A stretch of DNA of 32,196 bases from CAZPRY01 sp964589175 (GCA_964589175.1 CAZPRY010000042.1:1-32196); one strand, 5' to 3'. Counted from the first letter of the stretch, positions 15,978 to 24,306 are shown. Notes: generated from the sequence alone by a model not told the origin. A program made the numbers and translations.

Positions 15978-17093
15978 TCAGTTTTCCTCGAGTTGCAGAA
16001 TCTGCTGATAGCGTTTTTCAAGCCAGTGCAGGTCGCCGGGTCTGACGGTCCCCTGGTTATCGGAGATTTCTTCGAGAGGGATGGTTTTTTCTTCGACAGT
16101 GGCGACTTCCAATCGGGACGAGCCCTGACCATCTGTAATTACACGAATCGCCCGGATTTGGTCGCGTTTGATTTCGGTTTTCTTCAACACCCTGCCGAAG
16201 AGTTTTATGTATTTTCGAATTCCCACCCGGTTGACTTCATGAACCTGCCAGCCGAACAGGCTGATGACAATTCCTTTGCTGATGGCCCAGACAAAAAGGA
16301 ATAGCAATCCTCCGGCGAAGATAAAAAGGATCACCGGCAAGTCGCCTTGAATCACCTTGGATAGCATAAAAACTTCCGCAGCGAAAAACAGGCTGTCAAA
16401 GACGAGCAGCAGCAAAATCAGGGGCAGTCCCATCCGTTTCGGCCATGAAAAACGGTAGGCGTCATTAATCCACTCTTCCCTGATTCTCGGATTTTGCGCT
16501 TTACCGGTTTGGGAGCCGAAACTGTCCGGCCGGCTGTAGGTGCGGGATGCAATTCGGGATTTTGCAGCATCGGTCTGATCGTCAAGCGCCAGTCCGCTCT
16601 TTTCGGTGATGAGTGCGCAAATACGGTGAATGTAAGTTTCGTCAACTCCCTTGTCGACAAACTCGATGCCGCCGTCGTTTTTCAGAAGGTCACAGATCCA
16701 GACGGGATGCGTCGATGAGCTGCCGCTGCCACTGACCCGGCTACTGCGTTTTTGCGTGTGCAGACGGATCGATTTGATTTCTCCGAAATGCAGAACGTAG
16801 CGATCCGCACGCGCTTTGCCCTGGAAGCGGACTATCTCACGCTGGATATCGAATTCTATGGAGCGTTTTCGCCGGTCCGCCAGCATCTGGGCGACGGCCA
16901 GAATTAATATTCCGAATAGCGCTACGAAAAGGCGGCCGACCAGGGCCCCTCCCCGGCCGCTGCTCAGGAGCAGGGCCAACAACAGGACCAGGATTCCCAA
17001 TAATCGCTGAATGAATACCAGGACGCCGCTGCTTTTGCCGGGGCCGAGAACGAGCAATGATGGCTCATCTTTGATGATACGGGTTGTACTCAT
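15978..17093 (-). CDS. Hypothetical membrane protein with two helix pairs and PH-like segments
   Basis: From the ATG at 17093 (preceded by AAGGAAA) the protein has 371 residues. An upstream in-frame extension to 17471 would run into the neighbouring enzyme gene and is rejected. Two hydrophobic pairs are visible: about residues 23-70 (VLVFIQRLLGILVLLLALLL, then LFVALFGILILAVAQML) and about 228-290 (LPLILLLLVFDSLFFAAEVF, then ILFIFAGGLLFLFVWAISKG). Each pair is followed by a soluble beta-rich part (SIEFDIQREIVRFQGKARAD; VHEVNRVGIRKYIKLFGR), which resembles the membrane-associated bPH/YcxB-like arrangement, so the protein looks internally duplicated. I do not know its function. It lies between a threonine-aldolase-like gene and an oxidoreductase gene on the same strand. 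Confidence 0.78.
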   Translation of the reverse strand: MSTTRIIKDEPSLLVLGPGKSSGVLVFIQRLLGILVLLLALLLSSGRGGALVGRLFVALFGILILAVAQMLADRRKRSIEFDIQREIVRFQGKARADRYVLHFGEIKSIRLHTQKRSSRVSGSGSSSTHPVWICDLLKNDGGIEFVDKGVDETYIHRICALITEKSGLALDDQTDAAKSRIASRTYSRPDSFGSQTGKAQNPRIREEWINDAYRFSWPKRMGLPLILLLLVFDSLFFAAEVFMLSKVIQGDLPVILFIFAGGLLFLFVWAISKGIVISLFGWQVHEVNRVGIRKYIKLFGRVLKKTEIKRDQIRAIRVITDGQGSSRLEVATVEEKTIPLEEISDNQGTVRPGDLHWLEKRYQQILQLEEN

Positions 17094-17200
17094 AAGATTT
17101 TCCTTGCCATGATTACGGTTTGTATTACGATTTGAAGAATACAAAGGAATATCGAAATGAGCAATATTTAGATCGGGCCGGGGCAGGAGCCGGAGGCGAT

Positions 17201-18238
17201 TCAGCGCAGTAATTTTTTCATGATTTCTACGAAGTTGTGAACATCTTCCTCGGTGGTGTCGAAGGAGGTCATCCAGCGCACTTCGGAGCGCTGTTCGTCC
17301 CAGACATAAAAGAAATATTCCTGCTGCAACAGCGGGACAAGCTTGGGCGGTACGATGGCGAAAACGCCGTTGGTTTGCACTTTTTGAGTAATCCGGATTT
17401 GAGGAATATTCTCGATTTCCTTTGCGAGCAGCTGGGCCATTTCGTTGGCATGTCTGGCGGAGCGGTACCACAGGTCGTTGGAGAGCAGGGTGTCGAATTG
17501 TACGGCGATGTAGCGCATTTTGGAGGCCAGCTGCATGCCCTGTTTGCGAAAATATTTGAAATCTGCGGTATGGGAATTGTCGGCGAAGACCAGTGCCTCA
17601 CCGAACATCATGCCGTTCTTCGTGCCGCCGAAGGAGAGTACGTCAACCCCAGCCTCAAAAGTCGTTTCCCGCAGACTCACGCCGAGACTGACCGCCGCGT
17701 TCCCAATGCGCGCGCCGTCCATGTGCAGCAGCATGTCGTGACTGTGGGCAAGGTCGGCAATCTGGCGAATCTCCTGCGCTGTATAGACGGTCCCCAGTTC
17801 GGTGGCTTGCGTGATCGAAATGACGCGCGGCTGGGCGTGGTGCTCGAAATCGAAACCGTGGAGATGCCTCCGGATTTTATCGACAGTTAGTTTGCCGTCT
17901 TTGGTTGCAACCGTCAGCAACTTGCAGCCCGTAAATTTCTCGGGAGCGCCGCATTCATCGACATGGATATGGGCGGTCTCGGCGCAGATTACGGAGTTGT
18001 ACGATTTCGTGACGGCCTTAATCCCGAGGACGTTGGCGGCGGTGCCGTTGTAAATCAGGAAGACCTCGACATTCCGGCCGAGCTGATCTTTGATTTTTTG
18101 GATGGCCTTCGTCGTGTAGGGGTCGTCGCCATAACCAATCGTATGGCCGTTATTGGCGGCTTGTAACGTGGTTAGAATCTCCGGATGAACGCCGGCATTG
18201 TTGTCGCTGGCAAAGCCCCGTTGGTGTTTTAATTGCAT
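17201..18238 (-). CDS. Low-specificity L-threonine aldolase family, PLP-dependent
   Basis: The 345-residue enzyme belongs to the fold-type I PLP beta-eliminating lyases that split L-threonine or L-allo-threonine into glycine and acetaldehyde. The lysine that binds PLP is K207 in LSFGGTKNGMM. Other family marks are FASDNNAGVHPEI at the N-terminus, YGDDPYT (residues 36-42), ETAHIHVDECGAPE (87-100) and HMDGARIGNA (172-181). Length agrees with bacterial LtaE/LtaA. The ATG follows GAGG with seven bases between. It starts a three-gene minus-strand group with the membrane protein and the oxidoreductase. Its possible product, acetaldehyde, is also the product of the BMC aldolase downstream, but there is no sequence evidence of a link. 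Confidence 0.92.
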   Translation of the reverse strand: MQLKHQRGFASDNNAGVHPEILTTLQAANNGHTIGYGDDPYTTKAIQKIKDQLGRNVEVFLIYNGTAANVLGIKAVTKSYNSVICAETAHIHVDECGAPEKFTGCKLLTVATKDGKLTVDKIRRHLHGFDFEHHAQPRVISITQATELGTVYTAQEIRQIADLAHSHDMLLHMDGARIGNAAVSLGVSLRETTFEAGVDVLSFGGTKNGMMFGEALVFADNSHTADFKYFRKQGMQLASKMRYIAVQFDTLLSNDLWYRSARHANEMAQLLAKEIENIPQIRITQKVQTNGVFAIVPPKLVPLLQQEYFFYVWDEQRSEVRWMTSFDTTEEDVHNFVEIMKKLLR

Positions 18239-18458
18239 TCAATCGCCTCGCATTGTATTTCGGATTGCGATGAAATATAAAGCAAAATCGGCAGATTGGA
18301 AATAGCGGGAATTTTCGCCGTTTCGTTCAAAACCTGTGGTGATTAAACTATGACTTTTATAAATTATTCCCATAGCGAATGTAAAACGGTTTCAATCTGC
18401 CTCGGCAGTGAAAATAACCGCGGAAAATTATCGGTCATTCGCTAAGAGGGGAGAAAAG

Positions 18459-20147
18459 ATGCCACTGTTGGCTGAACTAAAAAATCGAGTTCTTATCGTC
18501 GCCGGATCTGCCGGGATTAATCGGGAAATGGGAGAAAATAGCGCAGACTGGTTGCCGGCTCTTCTGAATCTTAGCCGGCCGGAGTTTGTCAGGCAAATTC
18601 AAAAGCAACAGATCGAGGCCGGGGCGGATATTATTTTGACCAATACAGCGGGTGCTGTGCGATCGGTTTTACAGCGCTACCAGGCTGCTTCGGACTGCGA
18701 GCGCATTAATGCTGCCGGAGTACAGATCGCCCGTACGGCGGCTGGGGAAAAGGGCTTTGTCGCCGGACATCTAAAAACCGGTTTTCGTGAGAACTATACT
18801 TTTGAAAATGTCTCCTTCGAGGAGATGGCGGCGTCCTATGCAGAGCAGATTGAAATTTTTCTCGAACAGAAAGTCGATCTGCTGGTGGCGGGACCGCTTA
18901 CGGATCTGCTGGAACTGCGTGCAGCGGTCATCGCGGCGAATGAACGCCGGGGGACTGTGCCGCTGATTGCAATGGCGAAATTTGTGAATGGGTGCTCGGA
19001 TGATATAGGCATGAATGCCGAACTGGCCGCGGCGGTTTTGGGAGCACTGGATGTGGACATTCTTGGCGCCGAATGCTGGTGCCGAACCCGACCACGCAAG
19101 GCCTGCCTGTGCCAGTTTACCAATCACCGGGTGGCAGCGAATCTTGTACCCGAGGATCGCGTTCAGATGGAAGCTCAGGCCAAATCACTGATCTTGCATG
19201 GAGCGGACATTATTTTTCTTCCTGAGAAAATATCATCCGAGGATACCGGCCGTTTCGCCGCGGCGGTCAAAGGCAAGCGTCTGTTTCGCGAGCAGGTCAC
19301 TTTTCCGTTGCGCATCGCCAGCGCCGAAAGAGTCGTAAAAATTGGTGACGCCCGCCCCTTCGTGAAAATCGGAGAGCGAATTAACCCAACCAATCGCGCA
19401 GCGCTTTCGCACTCGATCCGGGACGGCAAAACGGACCAGATTGTCGCAGACGCCGTGGCCCAGTTTGAACACGGTGCGCATGCCCTGGATGTAAACGTCG
19501 GCGCGCCGATGGCCGATGAGGTTTTAATGATGGGCAAGGCCGTCACCGAGATCCAGAAAAGTATACCGTTGCCCTTGGTCTTCGATAGCAGCAAGGTGCA
19601 GGTCCTGGAAGCCGGGTTGCGCGCCTTCTCCGGAAAAGCGCTGGTCAACAGCGTTAACGGCAAGGAAAAAGCACTTGCGGAAATTCTGCCTCTTGCCAAA
19701 AAATACGGTGCGGCGATCATCGCACTGACCATTGATGAGACAATTCCGGAAACGGCTGAACAACGCTTTGCTATTCTGGATAAAATACTGAAAGCTTGCG
19801 ATCGATACGGCATCCGCAGTGAAGATATCCTGGTCGATCCGGCAGCCCTGGCAGTAGCGACCTCGGCCGGCTCCGGCCCGGAATTGCTGCGTTCGATCCG
19901 ACTCATCAAAAAGCAATATAACCTTCCTGTATCATTGGGAGCCAGCAATGTCTCCTTCGGTTTGCCGGATCGTAAACTCGTTCACAATACCTTTCTGGCG
20001 CAAGCGATTGCCGTCGGGCTTGATGCGGCGATTTTGAATCCGCTGGATGATGAAGTGCATAAAATAATCGCCGCCGCCAGCCTGTTTGCCGGGCGGGATG
20101 AAGATTGTATGCATTATATCCGGATGGTCAGGGCCCAGCCGCGCTAA
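18459..20147 (+). CDS. MetH-like protein: degenerate homocysteine-methyltransferase domain plus pterin-binding domain
   Basis: The 562-residue protein resembles the N-terminal half of cobalamin-dependent methionine synthase. Residues about 1-280 align with the homocysteine barrel but the zinc site is not normal: the GLNC-equivalent is GAEC (C206), while the GGCC pair is replaced (IIFLPEKIS). Instead a cluster C206, C208, C216, C218 is present. Residues about 300-560 are an intact methyltetrahydrofolate (pterin) barrel: KIGERINPTNR (304-314), ALDVNVGAPMADE, PLVFDSSKVQVLEAGL, NSVNGKE and PVSLGASNVSFGLPDR. No cap or cobalamin-binding domain follows. The ATG after AGAGGGGA is chosen over a GTG at 18408. 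It may methylate a separate corrinoid protein encoded elsewhere. It is transcribed alone and ends at a strong terminator. Confidence 0.85.
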   Translation: MPLLAELKNRVLIVAGSAGINREMGENSADWLPALLNLSRPEFVRQIQKQQIEAGADIILTNTAGAVRSVLQRYQAASDCERINAAGVQIARTAAGEKGFVAGHLKTGFRENYTFENVSFEEMAASYAEQIEIFLEQKVDLLVAGPLTDLLELRAAVIAANERRGTVPLIAMAKFVNGCSDDIGMNAELAAAVLGALDVDILGAECWCRTRPRKACLCQFTNHRVAANLVPEDRVQMEAQAKSLILHGADIIFLPEKISSEDTGRFAAAVKGKRLFREQVTFPLRIASAERVVKIGDARPFVKIGERINPTNRAALSHSIRDGKTDQIVADAVAQFEHGAHALDVNVGAPMADEVLMMGKAVTEIQKSIPLPLVFDSSKVQVLEAGLRAFSGKALVNSVNGKEKALAEILPLAKKYGAAIIALTIDETIPETAEQRFAILDKILKACDRYGIRSEDILVDPAALAVATSAGSGPELLRSIRLIKKQYNLPVSLGASNVSFGLPDRKLVHNTFLAQAIAVGLDAAILNPLDDEVHKIIAAASLFAGRDEDCMHYIRMVRAQPR

Positions 20148-20221
20148 TTTGGTGAGATCAATCACGTCCCCTGAATCGGAATCGTATTATATTTGGACAA
20201 ATTTTCCGCTTACACCAAAGG

Positions 20222-20267
20222 AGGATTCCGCGGGCTCGTTCTCGCGGGATTCTTGTTTTGTTTTTTT
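20222..20267 (+). terminator. Strong intrinsic terminator after the MetH-like gene
   Basis: AGGATTCCGCG (20222-20232) and CGCGGGATTCT (20243-20253) pair over 11 positions (with two G-T pairs) around a 10-base loop, followed by TGTTTTGTTTTTTT. It sits 75 bases after the stop, between two convergent operons, and may also help to stop the BMC transcript coming from the other side. Confidence 0.85.
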
Positions 20268-20315
20268 GATAAAAATGAGGGGGCGGATCGCTTGCCTGGG
20301 ATTAAGGACAGTGTT

Positions 20316-20594
20316 CTATTCTGCCTTTGAGACGTGGACCTGGTCGACAATCCCGACAATGATCGAGCGCAGGGGCGCCTTTTTATCGCCGACGATTTGA
20401 CGGGCGGAGTTGCCTTCATCAATGATCAGCACTGTTTCGCCCGCGCCCGCTCCGACAGAATCGACCGCAATGATATATTTGCCGGTCATCTTTCCGTCAA
20501 TCGAAAGACGATCTACGATCAACAGTCGCTGGTTATCGTAAAACGGATGATTGATGGTGGAGACAACGGAACCGCAGACTTTGCCCAGGATCAT
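20316..20594 (-). CDS. BMC-P shell vertex protein (EutN/CcmL family), copy 1
   Basis: The 92-residue product is a pentameric vertex protein that caps the corners of a bacterial microcompartment. It has the family start MILGKVCGSVVSTINHP, the central YIIAVDSVGAGAGETVLI and the signature EGNSARQIVGDKKAP followed by VGIVDQV. The ATG overlaps the stop of the preceding BMC-P gene by four bases (ATGA) and has GAGGAA six to seven bases upstream. It is the last gene of the nine-gene operon. Together with two other BMC-P genes it gives three different vertex proteins, as in the Haliangium ochraceum shell. Confidence 0.96.
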   Translation of the reverse strand: MILGKVCGSVVSTINHPFYDNQRLLIVDRLSIDGKMTGKYIIAVDSVGAGAGETVLIIDEGNSARQIVGDKKAPLRSIIVGIVDQVHVSKAE

Positions 20595-20875
20595 GTTTCT
20601 TCCTCATCGATTAAATTAACGTCGTCGACGATTCCGATGATGGTCGCATCGACCGGTACAAACGTGGTTTCCAGCGCCATGGCGGCTTCACGGCCGCCTT
20701 CATAATAGACCAATTCGTCAGGACCGGCCATCCCGGTTGCATCCGTTGCGACGAATGTCTCGCCAGCTGGTTTTTGATGTTTGTCAAGCGGCTGGACTAG
20801 CAGCAATGGAACGCCTTCGAGTCCTTCGTAAACGATGCAAGGCGTCAGCGTGCCGATTACCTTTCCCAACAGCAT
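20591..20875 (-). CDS. BMC-P shell vertex protein (EutN/CcmL family), copy 2
   Basis: The 94-residue product is a second vertex pentamer: MLLGKVIGTLTPCIVYEGLE, then FVATDATGMAGPDELVYYEG and a C-terminus ATIIGIVDDVNLID. It differs from the other two in replacing the SSARQ/NSARQ signature with GREAAMAL, which suggests a distinct position or a heteromeric role in the shell. The ATG directly abuts the stop of the BMC-T gene, with GGAG six bases upstream inside that gene. It overlaps the next BMC-P gene by four bases. Divergence between the three copies argues against recent duplication. Confidence 0.95.
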   Translation of the reverse strand: MLLGKVIGTLTPCIVYEGLEGVPLLLVQPLDKHQKPAGETFVATDATGMAGPDELVYYEGGREAAMALETTFVPVDATIIGIVDDVNLIDEEET

Positions 20876-21484
20876 TTAGAGCTCCCCGCCTTCCAGCGTT
20901 TCTAAATTGTTTTTCGAGAAGACGCTGCTCTTGGCCAATTGCCGGATCATTTCCGCATGCAGGTGCGGGATCAGCGATTCCCGGACTGTCTGGTTGCGGT
21001 CGGCGGCAGTTTTCCGGGAAACGGCCAGGGCCTCCTCGACGTCCTCGATTTTTCCGTTATACAGTACGAGTCCTTTACCGCCGATGTCGTCGGCCAGGCG
21101 GAGCTCGACGATCGTCACCCGTGCGCGTTTGATGGCCGCGTCGGCGGCCTGAATAACAGCCGCGACGGAAGCACTCTCAATGATTCCCAGGGATGTGTCG
21201 GGACAGGGCGAGCGTTTGCCCAGCATCGCGTCATAAACCTGCGGATGAATGTCCGGGAGCAGAACACTGTCGAAGATTTGATCGCCTCCGATCGACAGGC
21301 CTTTGCGATAGGCCTCCTCGACCGAGGCCACGCTTCCGCCGATCAGGATCAGAAATTTGCCGTTGTGGACCGTGCCCGATTTCAATACCGAAATCGGAGA
21401 GGCTTTGATCATGGCATCGGCTGCCAGAATACCGGTAGCGATTTCGGTGAGTTCGATAAGTGCTATGGCGGGACAATTTTTCAT
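20876..21484 (-). CDS. BMC-T trimeric shell protein, PduT-like
   Basis: The 202-residue protein holds two BMC domains in tandem, about residues 1-95 (IALIELTEIATGILAADAMI, then VLLPDIHPQVYDAM) and 100-190 (SLGIIESASVAAVIQAADAA, then ESLIPHLHAEM). The order, length and the IHP and PHxxM motifs match PduT of propanediol compartments. PduT trimers carry a [4Fe-4S] cluster at the central pore held by a Cys in a TICPGKF segment (Cys38); here the same place reads GTVHNGKF, so the ligand position is His40. Either the cluster is lost or the pore binds another metal. It overlaps the aldehyde dehydrogenase stop by one base (TAATG). It would form one type of facet tile with a central pore. Confidence 0.94.
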   Translation of the reverse strand: MKNCPAIALIELTEIATGILAADAMIKASPISVLKSGTVHNGKFLILIGGSVASVEEAYRKGLSIGGDQIFDSVLLPDIHPQVYDAMLGKRSPCPDTSLGIIESASVAAVIQAADAAIKRARVTIVELRLADDIGGKGLVLYNGKIEDVEEALAVSRKTAADRNQTVRESLIPHLHAEMIRQLAKSSVFSKNNLETLEGGEL

Positions 21485-22932
21485 TATACAATCCTAAAAT
21501 GATCTACAAGTACACATCGTCGTTCGCGTGAAAAACTTCGCGGCCCGGTCAGGCCTTCGCCGGTCGGGCTGGCGATGGAGAAGGAGCAGTAGCCCTCGCC
21601 GCCAAATCCCAGCCCGGAGTAGGCCGGTCCGTTTTTGACAAAAATACTGCAATTCATCTCTTTGGCCATGTGGCTGAGATTATCGAGATTTTTCGAGTGC
21701 ATGACGGCCGAATGCCCGAAACCGTGCTCCGCTTTCTTAGCGATGTCGATGGCCGAATCAGCGTCCGGCATGCGTACCAGCGGCATCACGGGCATCATCT
21801 GTTCCGTCCAGACCAGGGGATGATCCGGATCGACCGGCGCGATGGCCAGGCGAATGTTCTCCGCGACAGTAAGGCCTATTTTTGCCAGAATCACCTGCAC
21901 GTCTTTACCGATCAGAAGTTTCTCCATGATGGCCGGTTTTCCCGGACCGTTGCTGTGCGCGAAGATCACTTTTTCCAGTTGCCGGATTTGATCGGCATTG
22001 AGGACCACCGCATTGTTGCGGCTGAGCGCGGCCAGCAGTTGATCGGCCACCGATTCGACGACAAAGATCTCCTTTTCGTCGACGCAGATGATGTTGTTGT
22101 CCATCGAACCGCCGCGCACGATGTCGCGGGCCGCGGCCTCAAGATCGGCGCTTTCATCGACCACGACTGGTGGATTGCCCGGCCCGGCGCAGATGGCGCG
22201 CTTGCCGCTGGTCATGGCGGCCTTGACCACGCCGGCGCCGCCGGTGACGACCAGCAACCGGATTCCGGGATGCTGCATCATCTGCTGCGCGCTTTCAATT
22301 GTCGGCTCGGAGATAGCCGTCACCAGGTTCAAAGGACCGCCCACTTCCGAAATCGCCTGATTCAGCAGTTGAACGTTGTAAATGCTGACGTTCTTCGCCG
22401 TCGGATGAACATTGAAAACCACGGTGTTCCCGGCGGCAAGCATCCCGATCGTATTGCAGATGATGGTCGAAGTCGGATTGGTCACCGGGGTGATCGCGCC
22501 GATTACGCCGTAGGGAGCGAGTTCAATCAGGGTTAATCCGCGGTCGCCGGTGTATGCCGTGGGCTTTAGAACTTCTGTACCGGGTGTTTTTTCGGCCACC
22601 AAACGATTCTTGAGAATCTTATCCCCGACGCGTCCCAGGCCGGTTTCCATATGAGCCCGCCGGGCCAGGTCTTCGGCCTGCGCCAGCATCTGTTTGCGGA
22701 TATTGGCGATGATCTCGTTGCGTTTGTCCAGCGTCAAACTCATCAACTGCAGCTGCGCCTCACGGGCGGCCTTGACCGCGGAATCGATGTCCGGGAAAAT
22801 TCCGTTCCCGGCTACAGGACCGGCTGGCTGGGTCGGCGCTTCTTTCGTCGATGATTCTCTTCCCGCTCCGCCCATTAGTCCGGCGATTTGGGAAGCAATC
22901 GTGTCGATTTGTGCCTGGCTGAGAGGAGTCAC
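21484..22932 (-). CDS. BMC-associated CoA-acylating aldehyde dehydrogenase (PduP/EutE-like)
   Basis: The 482-residue enzyme oxidises an aldehyde with NAD+ and CoA to an acyl-CoA; in this operon acetaldehyde to acetyl-CoA is the natural guess. Residues about 3-22 (LSQAQIDTIASQIAGLMGG) form a short amphipathic helix separated by a Pro/Gly-rich linker, the standard encapsulation peptide that directs cargo into the shell. The catalytic cysteine is C283 in MDNNIICVDEKE; the NAD-binding part includes ITPVTNPTSTII and VVTGGAGVVKAAM. The start is GTG, preceded by AAGGAG with a seven-base gap. It is the signature core enzyme of the compartment. The end RRCVLVDHFRIV is also typical for PduP. Confidence 0.95.
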   Translation of the reverse strand: MTPLSQAQIDTIASQIAGLMGGAGRESSTKEAPTQPAGPVAGNGIFPDIDSAVKAAREAQLQLMSLTLDKRNEIIANIRKQMLAQAEDLARRAHMETGLGRVGDKILKNRLVAEKTPGTEVLKPTAYTGDRGLTLIELAPYGVIGAITPVTNPTSTIICNTIGMLAAGNTVVFNVHPTAKNVSIYNVQLLNQAISEVGGPLNLVTAISEPTIESAQQMMQHPGIRLLVVTGGAGVVKAAMTSGKRAICAGPGNPPVVVDESADLEAAARDIVRGGSMDNNIICVDEKEIFVVESVADQLLAALSRNNAVVLNADQIRQLEKVIFAHSNGPGKPAIMEKLLIGKDVQVILAKIGLTVAENIRLAIAPVDPDHPLVWTEQMMPVMPLVRMPDADSAIDIAKKAEHGFGHSAVMHSKNLDNLSHMAKEMNCSIFVKNGPAYSGLGFGGEGYCSFSIASPTGEGLTGPRSFSRERRCVLVDHFRIV

Positions 22933-22995
22933 ATCCTATCTCCTTGCATAGTGAAAATTGTCAGTTAGCGCGGTCGTTCACGCAGCACAATCAGG

Positions 22996-23295
22996 TCAAT
23001 CATCGCGGCCTTTTTTGTACTTGTACTCGCCTTGAACTTCCCAATTGTCCACGATGGCCATGACCACCGCATCGCAGGGTTTCCCGTCGGTACTGGTCGT
23101 CTGGCGGGCGGAACTTCCGGTGGCGTAAAGGACATACTCGCCGATGCCGGCACTGACCGCATCGGCGGCGACGACAAATCCGCCGCTGGCTTTACCCTCC
23201 AGGTCGACCTGCTGCAGGAGCAGGAATTTCAGGCCCTCGATACGCGGCTCTTTCTGGGAAGAAACGACTGTACCAATTACTTTGGCAAGAACCAT
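22996..23295 (-). CDS. BMC-P shell vertex protein (EutN/CcmL family), copy 3
   Basis: The 99-residue product has the canonical vertex signatures: MVLAKVIGTVVSSQKEPRIE, GGFVVAADAVSAGIGEYVLY, TGSSARQTTS, and the C-terminal strand DAVVMAIVDNWEV. The charged tail (YKYKKGRDD) is longer than usual. It lies 15 bases after the BMC-H gene and 63 bases before the aldehyde dehydrogenase gene. Of the three BMC-P copies it is the closest to the common TGSSARQ type. Confidence 0.95.
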   Translation of the reverse strand: MVLAKVIGTVVSSQKEPRIEGLKFLLLQQVDLEGKASGGFVVAADAVSAGIGEYVLYATGSSARQTTSTDGKPCDAVVMAIVDNWEVQGEYKYKKGRDD

Positions 23296-23310
23296 GTTGC
23301 CTCCGGTCTG

Positions 23311-23613
23311 CTATTTCTTTTCCTGCTTGACTTCTTCCGCGCGCCCGAGCGGCATAATTTCATCGACATTCTGGTGCGGGCGGGCAATTACGTGGACCGA
23401 TACGATTTCACCAACGCGCGCAGCGCTGACCCGGCCGGCGTCACAGGCGGCTTTTACGGCCGCGACATCGCCACGGATAATTGCGGTCACGTAGCCGCCG
23501 CCGGTCTTCTCGTAAGATACCAGTTCGACTTTAGCGGCCTTTACCATTGCATCCGCAGCTTCAACGACGGCTGTGAAACTCCTGGTTTCGATCATTCCCA
23601 ATGCTTCTGCCAT
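23311..23613 (-). CDS. BMC-H hexameric shell protein (PduA/EutM-like)
   Basis: The 100-residue protein is the main hexagonal facet tile of the compartment: ALGMIETRSFTAVVEAADAM, then VTAIIRGDVAAVKAACDAG and SVHVIARPHQNVDEIM, closely like PduA. The pore loop is KTGGGY (residues 36-41) where PduA has KIGSGL, so the pore Ser40 is replaced by Gly, giving a pore lined by backbone and possibly wider. It is the only BMC-H gene here, so the facets are likely made of one hexamer type plus the two trimers. It lies second among the shell genes, where high expression would be expected. Confidence 0.97.
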   Translation of the reverse strand: MAEALGMIETRSFTAVVEAADAMVKAAKVELVSYEKTGGGYVTAIIRGDVAAVKAACDAGRVSAARVGEIVSVHVIARPHQNVDEIMPLGRAEEVKQEKK

Positions 23614-23658
23614 TTTCTTATCCTCCTGATATTTTGATTAATTAAGGTCTATTAAAAA

Positions 23659-24282
23659 TTACTTTTCCTGGACTTTACCGGTGACATCTTCGATGGCTTT
23701 GATAGCGGCCTGCCAGGCGACGTCGATGTCTTTCTCCTCGCCACCGAGATAGACGCGTCCGAAACTGCCGAAGGCGCGGACTTCCAGGATGTTGATTTCC
23801 GCGGCTTTCTCGGCTTCGTTGGCGGCCAGGGCGGCATAAGCAGCAGGGGCTACCTCCATGATAAACATGGTCTGACCCGGGACAATCATATTGCCGTGCC
23901 GCATCCGGTTGATCAGCTGCGTCTGATGATCATCAATGCGGCGGATCACCTGGCGCGAATAAATTTTTGGTTTCCAGCGATCCTCCTCTTTCAATTCCAG
24001 CGCGTCCAGAATAGCGTTTCCCGCCTGACGGACATCCGCCTGGGAATGCGAGTGAATTTCCAGCATTCCGTACAAACGCTCGACAATCTGCATGCCCGGG
24101 GTGACGTTGGTCGATTTCAGGGCGATATCGGTAATCCGGTTGATTTCAATACCGGGTGAAATCTCCACATAAAGCGAAGCCATTCCCGCAATGGGCAGGA
24201 ATCCTGTTGCAACCGTGCCCAGAAATGCGGCGTATTGCGGCTGCAGGTTATCCAAAAACACGTAGGCTCGAAGATCAACCAC
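23659..24282 (-). CDS. BMC-T trimeric shell protein, double-stacked (Haliangium T2/T3-like) type
   Basis: The 207-residue protein is a tandem BMC-domain tile of the permuted kind whose trimers stack face to face and have gated pores. Recognisable blocks are LRAYVFLDNLQPQYAAFLGT at the start, FLPIAGMASLYVEISPGIEI, TPGMQIVERLYGMLEIH, LINRMRHGNMIVPGQTMFIM and VRAFGSFGRVYLGGEEKDID. From memory these agree closely with the T2/T3 proteins of the Haliangium ochraceum shell. Such large gated pores are thought to pass bulky substrates or cofactors such as sugar phosphates, NAD or CoA. It lies 24 bases after the RpiB-DeoC gene. This and the PduT-like protein give the shell two very different trimers. 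Confidence 0.92.
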   Translation of the reverse strand: MVDLRAYVFLDNLQPQYAAFLGTVATGFLPIAGMASLYVEISPGIEINRITDIALKSTNVTPGMQIVERLYGMLEIHSHSQADVRQAGNAILDALELKEEDRWKPKIYSRQVIRRIDDHQTQLINRMRHGNMIVPGQTMFIMEVAPAAYAALAANEAEKAAEINILEVRAFGSFGRVYLGGEEKDIDVAWQAAIKAIEDVTGKVQEK

Positions 24283-24306
24283 CTTTTCCTCCTTTAGTGA
24301 TCTTGT

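Noticed and set aside
15214..16008. 264-codon plus-strand frame opposite the Gfo/Idh/MocA gene
   Set aside because: The minus-strand frame has the full family motifs; the plus frame has none.
15978..17471. Longer 497-codon version of the membrane protein
   Set aside because: The extra N-terminal part overlaps the end of the threonine-aldolase-like gene and reads as non-protein-like sequence; the ATG at 17093 has a good ribosome site.
21670..22536. Long plus-strand open frame (288 codons) opposite the aldehyde dehydrogenase gene
   Set aside because: It is antisense to a well-identified enzyme, has a His/Arg/Asp-rich composition typical of shadow frames, and shows no motif or ribosome site.
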